From Reticulitermes lucifugus (Eukaryota > Arthropoda > Insecta > Blattodea > Rhinotermitidae), in contig JAKCWW010002503.1 in the NCBI GenBank assembly GCA_026260175.1, positions 30,027-56,284 on the forward strand: a stretch of 26,258 bases of DNA, given 5' to 3'. This document shows positions 1-9,474 of the stretch, piece by piece. Position numbers and translations under genes: made by a program. A model generated the notes under the pieces. That model had not been told where the DNA came from and made no database searches. It was given only the letters and a program-made list of their open reading frames with translations. Within the stretch, counting starts at the first letter, position 1, and each line of letters opens with the position of its first letter.

Positions 1-299
1 TTTCACCGTATACTTCACATATCTGACGATGAATATCAGCCGGTTTCACATTTCTTGCATTCAAAAGACGGATAACAGACCTATTTCACAGTCGGCGGGG
101 CGCTTGATCATCTTGAACGTTTTAAACGCACAGAACAATACGTAAACACTATCTGAATTTCTCGTATTGGCGTCTATGGCTTGCCAATGAATGAGGGAAG
201 ACAGCGCGCATGCGCGAAATCACGACCTCAGCGCTGCGGCGGAAATATTCGCTAATGGTACTTACTTTCCAAATACGCTTCGTATTTTATAAATGTTAA
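1..299. other. No recognisable feature
   Basis: I see no supported gene, repeat or RNA in this stretch. It contains a short GC-rich patch near 200-245 (gcgcatgcgcg and neighbouring CG dinucleotides) that has no assignable role. Confidence 0.5.
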
Positions 300-432
300 A
301 GTGATGTATACATGCAAACTTTCAGGCTATCTGCTCGACATAGTTGAGGTCTTCGCTCTTCTGAGTTTTGCCCGACGTAGATTGATTTGTTACCGACGTT
401 TCGGAACGGCTCATCGGTCCCATTTTCAAGGG
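300..432 (-). repeat. Degraded hammerhead-like dispersed repeat, copy 1
   Basis: On the minus strand this segment reads through GAAACGTCGGTAAC (about 403-390), a word that recurs at four other places in the window. It is preceded by a potential stem and by TTGAAAA where intact copies have CTGAAGA. The order CTGANGA, stem II, GAAAC, short stem III matches the conserved core of type I hammerhead ribozymes, which are known from Penelope-like retroelements. Here two core positions are changed (C3 to T and G8 to A), so cleavage activity is unlikely. A 140-codon minus-strand reading frame (296-718) runs through the motif, but its composition and lack of known domains suggest repeat sequence read by chance. 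How far the repeat extends beyond 432 is unclear. Confidence 0.55.
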
Positions 433-1550
433 CCAAAATGTTAATGAAGAAAGCCCATACACTTTCCTCTATATAATTCCGCTGCTTAGTTCTAAATATT
501 AAAGGGCATGGACCGGTATGTAGACACGACATTTCTATCGTGCGTTCATTTATTTGCTTTATACAAATACTTCGTGAAGTAACTGATTTCCATATGATCG
601 TACTGATTATTGTGACGAACGCATTGATTTCAAATAGGCTACTGTCTGACAGATTTGCTGTGTGTTGAGTTAGAACCTTCCCGATTGTATGACGGAAGCG
701 AGTGTGAAGATGCTTCACGCTGTCCCATATTGCATATTAGACCGCTGCACTTCGCTATGCTACGCTGATAATCTTCTGTTTGAACTGATATAATTAGCTG
801 AAGTGTAATTCCGCAAAGCGCTCCTTTATACATTCAGGCAAGCATCGCAGCTTACTCCTACGTGACACTGTAACACTGTAATACACAGTTGAATGCAGAG
901 GCCCTGGGAAGCACTCAAGAGGCTTGAAAATGGGACGTTAGGAGTTTGTAATCAGCCAGGTTCATAACAGAGGGCCCGAAAATACTTCTTGTAATTCTTT
1001 GTTTTATCACACTCTTAGTATGTCGAGTTTGATGTTATGTTTTGTGTAAAATCAATGCAAAATTTCAGTTTCGTGTACCTAAAGTTTTCTAATGATGACT
1101 TGTCACAATTTGTACAGTTTTCTGATCGTACTTTGTTATAATTCTTACTATTGACTGTTTTCAACTTTTATATGAAAGGAAAAATTTTCGGTAAAGGGAA
1201 CAACATGCTAGTAAAATTCATGCGGCATAAATAAAAAGCTTAAGGAATGGCAAGGCGCTTGTTTGGGTAGATAGAATAGCTGCGATAAAGATGTAGATGG
1301 GGGAACAGAATTATTGCGGGGCGAAGATAGTGCATTTTCGTAACTCGGGAACTCTCGGTTTGGGGACTGGACACACTCGTCTAGGTTCATTCATAAATTA
1401 TCGTGTACATAATAGGTCTGAACTTAGAAACTTACATGTCACCGATTTAAAGAGTTACAAAAAATGAGAGCGCATTAAACAAGTGAGTATATTTATAAAA
1501 GAATGAATTAGCTGTTAAGTGAGTATCGATTTAAGGAATTTACCACCGTT
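433..1550. other. Unassigned AT-rich DNA
   Basis: The short reading frames here (for example minus strand 639-833 and 1208-1390) have no recognisable domain or coding bias. The first may be the upstream continuation of the dispersed repeat next to it. I see no RNA gene or tandem array. Confidence 0.45.
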
Positions 1551-1817
1551 AAGTACTGCGCTATAAGCCGGAAGGTCGCGGGTTCGATTCCCGGTTGGGC
1601 CGTTGAGATTTTTTATTGACATTTCTCCAGGCCGCACTATGGCCCTGGACTCGACTCAACCTCTAACAGAAATGAGTACTAGGAATATCTCCTAGGGGAT
1701 AATGGCGACCGGTGTTTAGGGCTGACAATCTTACCACCTTCATGTGCCGATTGTCTAGAAACTCTGGGAGCCTGAACCTCCTGGAGCCCTAGGGGCCTGT
1801 AATGGGATAGCTTTACC
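1551..1817 (+). mobile_element. tRNA-derived SINE, family B, copy 1 (5' half of tRNA head decayed)
   Basis: A perfect Pol III B box, ggttcgattcc, lies at 1581-1591; no clear A box remains upstream. The body then follows the order seen in the copies at 5589-5881 and 11915-12180: a 'cgcactatggccctgg' block, 'aatgagtac' (about 1671-1679), a G-rich 'cctaggggat' block, 'ggcgaccggtg' (1693-1703), 'gctgaca', 'ttcatgtgccgattgtctag' and the 3' end 'gggatagctttacc'. Non-autonomous SINEs of this kind are Pol III transcripts mobilised by a partner LINE. Divergence from the other copies is substantial, so this is an old insertion. I found no clear target-site duplication. Confidence 0.85.
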
Positions 1818-1974
1818 ACTGTGAAGTTATTGGTGCGAAATTAAATACGATCATATTATTGTAAGAAATGTGTTAGTGATTAAATTGATAAGGTTTATCT
1901 ACAACTTTGCCCTCCAGGCCACACGACATAATACTTGTTAGGTCGTCTTTCAAGCTACTAAGATCGTTAGGGAA
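1818..1974. other. Short spacer between repeats
   Basis: AT-rich spacer with no supported feature. Confidence 0.4.
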
Positions 1975-2065
1975 TGCGCTGGGTGACATGCAGTCTTCTG
2001 AGTTTGGACATCGTCAGTGTTGTACGTTGACCGACGTTTCGGAGGAATGTTCTACCTCATATGCA
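1975..2065 (-). repeat. Degraded hammerhead-like dispersed repeat, copy 2
   Basis: The minus strand carries CCTCCGAAACGTCGGTCAAC (2044-2025), preceded by a GAGG...CCTC potential stem and by CTGCATA (2065-2059) where intact copies have CTGAAGA. Two hammerhead core residues (A6 and G8) are changed. Downstream on the minus strand, 'ctcagaagactgcatg' (about 2002-1987) resembles the 'cagaagac' word that follows the motif in the copies at 9600-9800 and 15789-15985. It is therefore a member of the same repeat family with a decayed ribozyme core. Confidence 0.55.
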
Positions 2066-2530
2066 GGAACCCACAGCCATAGGGAAACCGAATCATCATC
2101 CTAATAACCTCAGCGCCTGCTTGTGCTCAATTCCTTCAACGCTGAAAGTAGAGGAAGCATGTTCTTTCCAGCATCCCTATAAAGCTACAGCACTACATGA
2201 CGTCAAAACTCATAAATCTGGTCTGCTGAATGTATCTTGAAGGCTCGTTGTAAGAGTTGGAATCGTAGGTGGAGTCTTTAGTACGTGTGGTGTTTACCTG
2301 TACAATGCAGCTGCAACGCCGGAACACGTATATACGATTGCTGTTCAAAACGTTCTCGGACTGCATGCGAACCTTCCTTTAAAATTATTGGGCGTTGTTT
2401 ACTAGACTTTTTGGATTCTGCTGCGGTTTTTTTTGTTTTATGGGCGATTAAGCAGTTATTTAATTTAAAGAAAGTGTGCATCAGCGATTTTAAAAAAAAC
2501 GTTGTTGACGTGAATAGCTAATAAGGAATT
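2066..2530. other. Unassigned DNA, possibly the start of a mariner remnant
   Basis: Reading frames on both strands overlap here (2285-2521 plus, 2278-2481 minus) with no domain. The plus frame ends in V-N-S and then two stops, and it is in phase with the mariner remnant that follows. The last 20-40 bases could be the region just before the transposase's conserved RKRPELW segment. No first catalytic Asp motif was recognised. Confidence 0.4.
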
Positions 2531-2905
2531 TTGCCTGGCCGTTTTGTGCGGAAGAAACGACCGGAACTTTGGCGGGAACACAGCTGGTTTCTTCACCACG
2601 ACAACGCACCCGCACAGACGGCGCTCTCCATGCAGAAGTTTCTCCCTTAAAACAAAACTTCAGTTGTTCGACAGCCACCCTACAACTCTGATCTCTCTCC
2701 AGCAAACTTTTTCCTGTTACCGAAATGGGAAGTTAGTTTAGAAGGATGTCAACTGGAATTAGTGCAGTACATGCAAGAAGAACGCTAGTGCATTTAATCC
2801 ACACTTTTTTCAAAATCATGTATGGAATGCTGGGAAAAATGGAAACGTCGTTGGATTTATTGTATTAATGCAGGAGGGGAACATTTAGGACGGAATAACC
2901 TGTAA
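2531..2905 (+). pseudogene. Mariner-family (DD34D) transposase remnant, C-terminal part
   Basis: The fragment encodes the C-terminal portion of a mariner transposase, which in intact elements cuts and pastes its own DNA at TA sites. Frame 2546 shows VRKKRPELWRE, then HHDNAPAQTALS with the second catalytic Asp at 2600-2602, then PPYNSDLSPANFFLLPK. Farther along, in the same frame, comes CWEKWKRRW...CINAGGEHLG, the usual mariner C-terminus, ending at a stop at 2903-2905. The third catalytic residue should lie 34 residues after the second Asp; that codon is AAC (Asn) at 2705-2707. In-frame stops sit at 2648, 2786 and 2795. The N-terminal DNA-binding half and the terminal inverted repeats were not found. 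It is a dead, truncated copy on the same strand as the beat exon. Family assignment is secure; the subfamily is not. Confidence 0.9.
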
Positions 2906-4051
2906 TGAATTTTATCTGGTACGTGTTGTGTTTTATCTAATAAGTCCGAAAGCTTTTTGAACAGACTTCGTAGGCCTATAATTGCGAATAGCGGAGTCGC
3001 AGAATGTGTCGTAGCTTCAGGAAGAAACTGCAACAATAAACTCAAAACAACCTGATAGAAATATCATCCACTCCAGCAGGTATCTTTGGGCTTTCAACAC
3101 ACAATTTCTCATCAAAAAAATTACCCAAGCAGATTAACTTCACCAATGTGTACCACAGAAATTACTCCCTTTCCGATTACTGCTAAGCATGGGGTTTATC
3201 GTAGGCATGAGCAGAGTTTCGTGACACTAGCGACGCAAAGTGAAAAGACTTTCAAGAAGAGGTAGAAAGCACCGAAGAGTGCGCCAATACCACGAGTGAA
3301 GACCTACACGGGAGCAGTTACTGAGCATCGTGTGACTGCATTAGATTCTTCTTTACAGGTGTCTGAAAATGTGCCTGAACAAAGTGCACAGTGTACCGCC
3401 GCTGGATGCACGAAGAGTGTGCGCTTGACATCAAATATGTGGCTACTGGCTACAGTGTTTTATTTACTAACGCTTTGCATTCAGTGATATAATCATTTTA
3501 ATTTTAATTGACACTTTTTTATTTGACTGCTAACAGGGTGTCATTTCTGTAAGAGGTATGTTACTCTGTGGCGATAGCATCATGCTGCCTCTTGGAAAGA
3601 TGTCTGGAAGTTACAAGTGTAAAGTTGAAACCTAATACTGACTTCTCACCCACAGCAGACACTATCAATGGCCGACACGTATGTTGTGTGACTTCTGTTA
3701 CATGGAAGTGTAATCGGAAAGCATTTCTAGCACTGCTGGCCATTCTAGAGTTGATTTCACGTGATCCTTACGTCATCTTAAGAACTGTCCAGTTTCACTA
3801 TGGGCACACCGGGCTTCACATACTTTCTACGGCAACTGTCTACACGTCGCTTGTTTAGTGCTGAATATACATACATTGATCGTGAGAAATGTTATTTGGC
3901 TGTTTGGACGCAATATTCCTATTTATTATGGTTGTACTATATGCCGGTCTTGCGAGCAGTATATTTTAATACTTTTAATTCTGAACCTCACCTGACATAT
4001 ACTTATGTTCACTGACTACATAAAAGAAGCAATTCCTTTTAACAATATTTT
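2906..4051. other. Unassigned DNA
   Basis: No supported gene. Several 60-96 codon frames occur (for example 3296-3487 and 3568-3858 on the plus strand) without domains. The end of the first, MWLLATVFYLLTLCIQ, is hydrophobic and signal-like but has no fitting splice donor. No tRNA-like boxes or tandem repeats were seen. Confidence 0.45.
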
Positions 4052-4081
4052 AACAATATACTTATATCAGTGTATATTGTT
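4052..4081. repeat. Perfect 10-bp inverted repeat
   Basis: The arms aacaatatac (4052-4061) and gtatattgtt (4072-4081) are exact reverse complements around a 10-base loop. The AT-rich sequence could form a small hairpin. There is no T run or gene context to suggest a function, and such structures arise by chance in AT-rich DNA. Confidence 0.6.
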
Positions 4082-5588
4082 TTTGTCACGTGTTGTAGTC
4101 ATGCTTTTGTGTTCCTTCAACGGAACTATCACACTACTGTAAGCACTGTTCTCATCATATGTAGGCCTTCGATGCCTCAAGTTTTAGTGTAATGAACTCC
4201 TTGATAGTGGTCCGGATGGGTCTAAACATGTCGAGATGCATTAAACATAGCTGGGTGTTCCCAGCAGCAGTGTACATGGGTGGTTTTTAAATTTTTATTA
4301 CTTCTACTTTCTGGCTAGTGACAACTTATTGCCCCACGTCAGAGGTAACCAACGAGAAGGGCACTCTGTTGTGGGTAATTTTGAATTCTAGGTTAGCGAA
4401 GGATTCTGTAATATTCTTCAGCCCTGTTCATAAAATTGTTATTCAGCCTTTATTCAGTCAGTCATGTGTTAAGGCGCTGATCGATCAGTCACGTTATCGA
4501 TTGATCTCTTTTACGAATAATTAATAAAACTCTGAATATATGTTTGCAGATGATAGGTAAATTGTTTGTTTTTCTCTGGCGGCAGGAATTTAAAATCTCT
4601 CCCCAACAGCGGAGGTTATATTCATGAAAGGTACCGCTTTTGAGAACACCAAGACCTTATTGAAAATGGAGGGTAAGGGGCCTACGGCCGTTGTTAACCC
4701 TCTTGGACGCTTACGTTCCCTGTGTCTCCTCTAGATACAAAATATACATAATAGCTTGTTTGCAAGTAAGGAATGTTCAGGTAACCCAGCATTCTAATGA
4801 AATCAGTTATATCTTTGAAGTTTGGAAAATTGGGATGGTGGTAATTAACAGTAATACGAGTACATACGTAATTAATGTCAAATAGTTCATTTTCCGATTG
4901 AAAAAAATTAAAAATACGACACATTTACGAAATGTTGAGACTGTGTGTAACAAAAGTGGTGTGGTGTATGTACATTATTCGGAAATTATGAACAGAGATA
5001 TGACAGCAGATCAATGTTTCTAGTTGATATCGTAGTGAAAATCATGCGTTATGTGTTCTTGCTAGGGTATTTCATTTAACTACAATAAAGATTAAACACA
5101 CACGAAATGCATTAGGCTACTTTATTTTCGTAAACTTGTAGCACACTTCTTCCTCACGGCACAAGTGCTTGATAATTTAAACAGTTTTTCGTAATGTGGG
5201 TATTTTCATCGATTTATTCTCAAGTTATGTGCGCGAAGAAAAAATCGAGGCTTGTAGCTTCTTGGTCAGAGATAACAATGTTGGTTTATTTAGAGGATTT
5301 TGCTGAATCGGCCTATGTAGATATCGAAGGCGGATAGATGGAATGGAGGGGTTTTAATATTTATGGAATGCAGATTGCCTGTAGTCACAAGACTGAGAGT
5401 GTATTTATTTTGATATTAAACTACAGCATGATTAAAACACTAGGACCTACTGAGGGATTTTATTAACTTCAGGATGGGGGAAAGAGAAGACAACATTGTG
5501 TTATTTAAAGGACGTCCGCGAGTAGCCGTCTGCCTCGTCTTCCTGCAAGCAATAATTTGTAGGCCCAAACGACAATACTAAGAAAAAG
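4082..5588. other. Unassigned DNA
   Basis: AT-rich with scattered short frames (4318-4524, 4691-4885, 4694-4924) that overlap on both strands and show no domain. I see no SINE boxes, RNA gene or array. Confidence 0.45.
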
Positions 5589-5881
5589 GTAAAACTATCC
5601 CACCACAGGCCTGGACAGGCCCTTAGGGCTCCAGGAGGTTGAGATTCCCAGAATTTCTAGGCAGTCGTGACATGAAGGTGATAAGGTTGTCAGCCCTATG
5701 CACCGCCGCCTTTTTTCCCAAGAGATATCCGTGGTACTCATTTCTGTTAGAGGCTGAGTCGACACCAAGGCCATAGTGCGGCCGGAAGGATTAAGTGAAT
5801 GGAAAATCCCAATTACCACATCGGGAATCGAATCCACCACCTTCCGGATTGTCGCACAGTGGCTCAACCCACTGCGCCACC
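5589..5881 (-). mobile_element. tRNA-derived SINE, family B, copy 2, near full length
   Basis: Read on the minus strand, this copy has both Pol III promoter boxes: A box tggcgcagtgg (5879-5869) fits TRGYNNARNGG at every position, and B box ggattcgattcc (5835-5824) is close to GGTTCGANTCC. The body continues with the actatggcc, 'ctctaacagaaatgagtacc', 'ggctgacaacctt' and 'ttcatgtc' blocks. The 3' end reads ggcctgt...gggatagttttacc, close to the other family B copies. It is the only family B copy here with an intact tRNA-like head. A minus-strand frame (5595-5912) is simply the SINE read through. Possible target duplications (ttattattg and ttagtattg) are weak. Confidence 0.9.
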
Positions 5882-6800
5882 AATAATAACAAAGTGTGAC
5901 GAAGTTGAACACTTATGAGTAGGAAATGTTAATACGGACTGTAGGTGTTGGTGTACAGATGTAGATACATTTACAGATAGCTACATCTTTTTGTTGAGCG
6001 TGTATACTGGTCGGGTTGTCCTACGGTGTTCAAGGAGACTGGCACTGGACCGTTTCGTAGATAAGTTCAATCCAGTACGCTTACCCTAAAACTGTATCTC
6101 TAAGTTCCATTTTAAAGCATTCTAGTCTTCCATATTTTCCGTTCCCTTCAGGTTTTCCTACCAAACTTTGTTATGAATTTCTTGTTTCTGGATTTCATGC
6201 TACATGCTGAGCCCATACAACTGACTTCATTTAACCGTCTTAAAATAGGTCTGCACCAGTTAACATAGAGTATTGGTTTGTTATAGTAAGTACAATTCAG
6301 TGTAACCACACCCCTTTTTACCCAGCGACTATATTGTTTATGCAATGACTTTTTGTAAACCCCCTTACGTTAGGACCTATATTGTGTCAGATACCAGGAT
6401 GCTGTGTGTTTGTTGATATACCTGTAGAGATAGTTTGAAGTGGTGATACGTGGATGTAAACACATCCAATAACAAATTAAATCAAAAGCTTATACGGTAC
6501 TTGTACGTAAATGCAACTGAACCCGATTTTTGATAGCGGCATGTCCATCATACGAAAGGTAATGGTCATGTTATTTCTTGAATTTTGTAGCGGCTTTTTA
6601 CTCAGAGTGGACGCAATAGTTACTCGTATACCGCCGCCGCTCAATTACTGGGTCTTATTTGTGATAAGAATGTGTTTCACTTCAAAGTGGCCTTGTCATC
6701 AAGGTAAGGGATATTTTTATTGCAGTTTCTACTCCACAAACTGTAAGGCGATTGAGAGTGACGAATTCAGTATGGCGTGGAAGAAAATGTTGTCTATTTT
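5882..6800. other. Unassigned DNA
   Basis: No supported gene. A 118-codon plus frame (6511-6867) has a hydrophobic stretch early but no domain, and it ends inside a tRNA-like relic. I treat it as chance. Confidence 0.45.
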
Positions 6801-6819
6801 ACGATACGTAGACACGAAC

Positions 6820-6880
6820 ATTAGCCAATCTCAGGACCGGGATTCTAACCCGGTACGTGTCAAATAAATATCAGGCCTTG
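6820..6880 (-). mobile_element. Possible SINE relic (B-box-like only)
   Basis: The minus strand reads GTACCGGGTTAGAATCCCGGTCC. Here ggttagaatcc (6850-6840) differs from the Pol III B box GGTTCGAATCC by one base and is flanked by complementary ccg/cgg, as in a tRNA T-arm. No A box was found in the expected place to the right. It may be the T-arm end of an old tRNA-derived element, or coincidence. Confidence 0.3.
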
Positions 6881-7033
6881 GTGAACGGAGAAGTTGCAGT
6901 CGCTTCACCATACACAGTGTTTTAACTTTATTAAGTAAGCTGCCGGGCAATTGGTCTGGCACAGTATTCAGTTCTGTTTGTTAATTGGTGATGGCCATTA
7001 CGGGCCTGTTCTCGCCTTTCCACCACAGGCCAC

Positions 7034-7121
7034 TGAAGGAGGGAAAGCGAAAGAGAATGAAGGAAAGGAAAGAGAGAAAACGATTGAGAGAAGGGCCGAG
7101 AGGAAAAGGAAGGAAGTATTA
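7034..7121 (+). repeat. Polypurine low-complexity tract
   Basis: About 88 bases are almost entirely A and G on the plus strand (gaaaga and aggaaag words). It gives spurious charged reading frames in both directions. Purine tracts on the same strand recur at 9262-9456 and 17270-17665. Confidence 0.85.
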
Positions 7122-7422
7122 AATCCTCAAGAAGATGAGGAATGATACTTTTAACCGAACTGTATAAATGGCATAATAAATTCTGGTAGCTGAAGTAGGT
7201 TGCTTGTTGGCAGCCATATCGATCTGTTTTATGCTGACCCACCGTCTCTACCCGTGAGTTGCTGGCTAACTTTCCATTGTTGAAATAATCAGCGGAAATA
7301 GTACCAGAGGGACTTCGTGAGGTTTGCCGGTACATACAGTACATACTAACCACATCAGGGGAATCCCTTTCCCCCACTTGACCCTCTTCGCTTTTCCAGC
7401 AGTAACCAGCAACTCACGTAGA

Positions 7423-7484
7423 CGAGAGAGAGAGAGGGAAGGAAAGAGTCTAACTTGTGTGTATGTGTGTGTGTGTGCTTTCAG
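7423..7484 (+). promoter_or_regulatory. GA repeat, TG repeat and tandem 3' splice acceptor before the beat exon
   Basis: Just upstream of the Ig exon lie a (GA)n tract (7424-7437), a TG repeat with one interrupting A (7456-7477), a short pyrimidine run CTTTC (7478-7482) and the acceptor. The acceptor is doubled, CAGCAG (7482-7487), a NAGNAG motif that would place the exon start at 7485 or 7488 and change the product by one codon. The usual long polypyrimidine tract is largely replaced by TG repeats. UG repeats next to acceptors are known binding sites of TDP-43-like proteins in animals; any such control here is inference. Confidence 0.7.
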
Positions 7485-7696
7485 CAGACTGGGCCCAGAG
7501 TTTACGTGAGGTGCGCCTGCAGGTTCCGGAGGCGATTCTAACTGGAGACTCAGCGAACTTAACCTGCGATTATGACCTGGAGCATGCAGCGCTTTATTCC
7601 ATCAAGTGGTACCGAGGGGAAGAAGAGTTCTACCGCTTCGTGCCCAAGGAGTCGCCTCCCACCAGGGTGTTCCCATTGCTCGGCATTAATGTTGAT
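7485..7696 (+). CDS. Beaten-path (Beat) family protein, internal exon coding for the first half of an Ig domain
   Basis: This exon of about 70 codons is the only supported coding sequence in the window. Its frame (codons at 7487, 7490 and so on) reads DWAQSLREVRLQVPEAI, then GDSANLTCDYDLE with the first Ig cysteine at 7565-7567. YSIKWYRGEEEFYRF follows, with the invariant Ig Trp at 7607-7609, then PKESPP..VFPLLGINVD. The order Cys, KWY, EFYR-PKE-P, VFP-GI-VD is typical of insect Beat proteins: secreted or membrane-anchored Ig proteins that control motor-axon defasciculation and bind Side-family receptors. The acceptor is CAG before 7485 (entry after one base of a codon) and the donor is GAT|GTGAGT after 7696 (codon boundary). 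The second Ig cysteine must lie in a later exon, not recognised here, and the signal-peptide exon is also missing. The GC-richer sequence and low stop density contrast with the flanks. Which Beat paralogue this is cannot be decided; the motif looks closest to the beat-I to beat-III type. Confidence 0.87.
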
Positions 7697-7702
7697 GTGA
7701 GT
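7694..7702 (+). promoter_or_regulatory. 5' splice donor of the beat exon
   Basis: GAT|GTGAGTAAT matches the GTRAGT donor consensus and ends the conserved Beat reading at a codon boundary after Asp. The open frame continues past it to a stop at 7796, but the residues after Asp no longer resemble the family, which supports splicing at this point. Confidence 0.8.
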
Positions 7703-8378
7703 AATAGCCACAGCACTTCTCCTCTACACGGTGTGTGGGCAGTCGGGTCACTCTGGCAATGGATCATTGATTGCGAGCTCTCAGAGAGTGATCGTTGATT
7801 AACAGGAACAAATCGTGTAGATACTCGCGAGAGGTGGCCAACTGTATGTCTTTTATTGAGGGGCGGTAATGGTTGATATGAATAAACACTTGTCATCCTC
7901 CGGGAGTACAGATATACGTCAGGGGTGACCAGCTTTGTCGCTATGAGTGGTAGCAGTTAATGGGTATGGCTTAACACTTGTTCTCGCTGTGTACAGATAT
8001 AGGCTACGCTACCCCAGGTGTGGCCAAGCGTAACACTCTGACGAGCGTAACTGATCGCTATGGATGAAAAATGGTCTTCCGTCGGGAATAGATCCCTTAG
8101 TTATACGCTAATTCAATAGCATTGAGTTTCGGATATGGCGTAGCCGCAAACTGTAGTCTGTTATCATGCACTGCTGAGCATTGTTCTTGAAGTGCTCGGA
8201 CAGTAGTTACGATGAATGCTTTAGCTATATCTAACAGGCCCCACAGCTTAGATATCGCCTTTTTACCTTGTCGTACACCCCTGTTTTGTGTTTTGCCTGT
8301 AACTGTATACAAAATCCGTCTTCGAAACTGTGTTTTAAAATTTAAAATGTTGTAACAGAATCATGGACTATTTTCAAA
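7703..8378. other. Probable intron, no recognisable feature
   Basis: Sequence downstream of the beat donor. Minus-strand frames at 7630-7896 and 8097-8312 have no domain; the first overlaps the real exon as a shadow. Confidence 0.45.
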
Positions 8379-8550
8379 CCATCCAGACCCACCGAGCTTT
8401 TCGTTCAATGGGCACCGGCGTTCTTTCCCGGGAGTAAAGCGGTCGTGGCGTGAGGTTTTCCACTCACCTCTATCTAGAGCTGAGGTTAAGTATTATTGGA
8501 CCTATGACTCTACTCCCCCTGTAAGCCTTCATGGCACAGAAAGGCAAGAC
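8379..8550 (+). mobile_element. tRNA-derived SINE, family A, 5'-truncated copy
   Basis: It aligns by eye with the body of the copies at 18726 and 23974: 'catccagaccca', 'caatgggcaccgg', 'cccgggagtaaagcggtcgtggcgtg' (about 8428-8453), 'cactcacctctatctagagctgaggtta', 'tatgactctactccccctgtaagccttcatggc'. The tRNA-like head with the A and B boxes is absent, so it is 5'-truncated or the head has decayed. It lies on the same strand as the beat exon, within its probable intron. Confidence 0.82.
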
Positions 8551-8557
8551 TTTATGT

Positions 8558-8577
8558 CCCCCTCCCCCCCTCCCCCC
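8558..8577. repeat. C-rich tract (G-rich on the minus strand)
   Basis: Runs of five, seven and six C separated by single T bases. The minus strand has three long G runs, one long enough to be split, so a G-quadruplex is possible. It directly follows the truncated SINE and may have grown from its tail. Confidence 0.75.
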
Positions 8578-9200
8578 GCAACAACTGCTGTAATGCATTT
8601 CGTGTTTCGGCCTATATGAATTATCGGAGAAAGAACATAATTACATTAAATAACGACAATTCCCTTAGTACGGCATTGTAGGTAAATTATTTACTTCGTT
8701 TGAATAACTGATTTCAAAAATCTGAAAAGGCACTGAATAAAGCTTTTATCTCTTAATGGACGTGAGAGAGAAGCTGGTGATATTGTATGCGCACAGAAGC
8801 ATGGATATAAATATAGGTAATTTGTTTGCACAGTTCCACGTCCGCAATTTGTTTTTTGTGTCTATGGAGATAATGAATGATGGAATTATTTTGAAATAAT
8901 TCGGGCTGAACTGGAAGTGGAATTAGTAGATTTTAAAGTGTCATTCTAGAACTAATCTGGAGCAATTTGGTAACATTACACAGTCAGTCTGGATATTAGG
9001 GCTTTGTGAATGCGATTTGAACGCGCTATGCACGTAGAGGAGCATAAATACTGTTAAGAGGGCGGAAGAATATGACGAGCAATGCGCATCACAGACATTC
9101 AGGATAAATAGATACGTAGGTAAAATACTGACTAATGCACGTGTAGGCCTACGCATGATCTAGATTATACGACATTAATACAACACATTGTACACATAGG
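8578..9200. other. Unassigned, probably intronic
   Basis: AT-rich with one domain-less minus frame (8941-9156). Nothing else supported. Confidence 0.4.
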
Positions 9201-9237
9201 CGCACGCACGCACACGCGCACGCACACACACACACAA
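9201..9237. repeat. Alternating CA/CG microsatellite
   Basis: About 36 bases of strictly alternating pyrimidine and purine (CG and CA dinucleotides, then (CA)n). Such sequence is prone to adopt left-handed Z-DNA under supercoiling and to replication slippage. Confidence 0.88.
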
Positions 9238-9261
9238 ATCTTACCGTCACTGAAATTTCCA

Positions 9262-9456
9262 CCCGTTAAAGAAAGAGAAAAAGGAAGGCAGAAAGAAGGG
9301 AACACGAAAAGGGATTGGGAAATGAGGATGAAGAGGTGGAAAGGAAAGGAGAATGAAGAAATAGCAGGAAAGTAAGTGAAGCAAAAATGAAGACACAGGA
9401 AGAGAGATATAAATGTATGCCGGAAGAAAAGAAAGAAGATGAGGACTGTGTTGCCA
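9262..9456 (+). repeat. Polypurine low-complexity tract
   Basis: Roughly 195 bases with strong A/G bias on the plus strand (gaaagagaaaaagg, ggaaaggagaatg, gaagaaaagaaagaag). Three overlapping minus-strand frames rich in Phe, Leu and Ser come from this tract and are not genes. Confidence 0.85.
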
Positions 9457-9474
9457 AGCAAGAAGATTCTGCTT

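Noticed and set aside
296-718. 140-codon minus-strand open frame as a gene
   Set aside because: It runs through the hammerhead-like repeat copy and has no domain, so it is better explained as repeat sequence.
3437-3484. Signal-peptide-like MWLLATVFYLLTLCIQ as a possible first exon of the beat gene
   Set aside because: The only nearby donor (CAGTGATA) is weak and leaves two bases of a codon, while the Ig exon needs one. The region has no coding bias or promoter signal.
6040-6065. ggaccgtttcgtag as another hammerhead-like copy
   Set aside because: It shares only part of the word; no CTGANGA box or stem II is found at the right distance.
7424-7477. CRISPR-like or bacterial regulatory repeat
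   Set aside because: These are plain GA and TG microsatellites in a eukaryotic intron; there are no spaced direct repeats.
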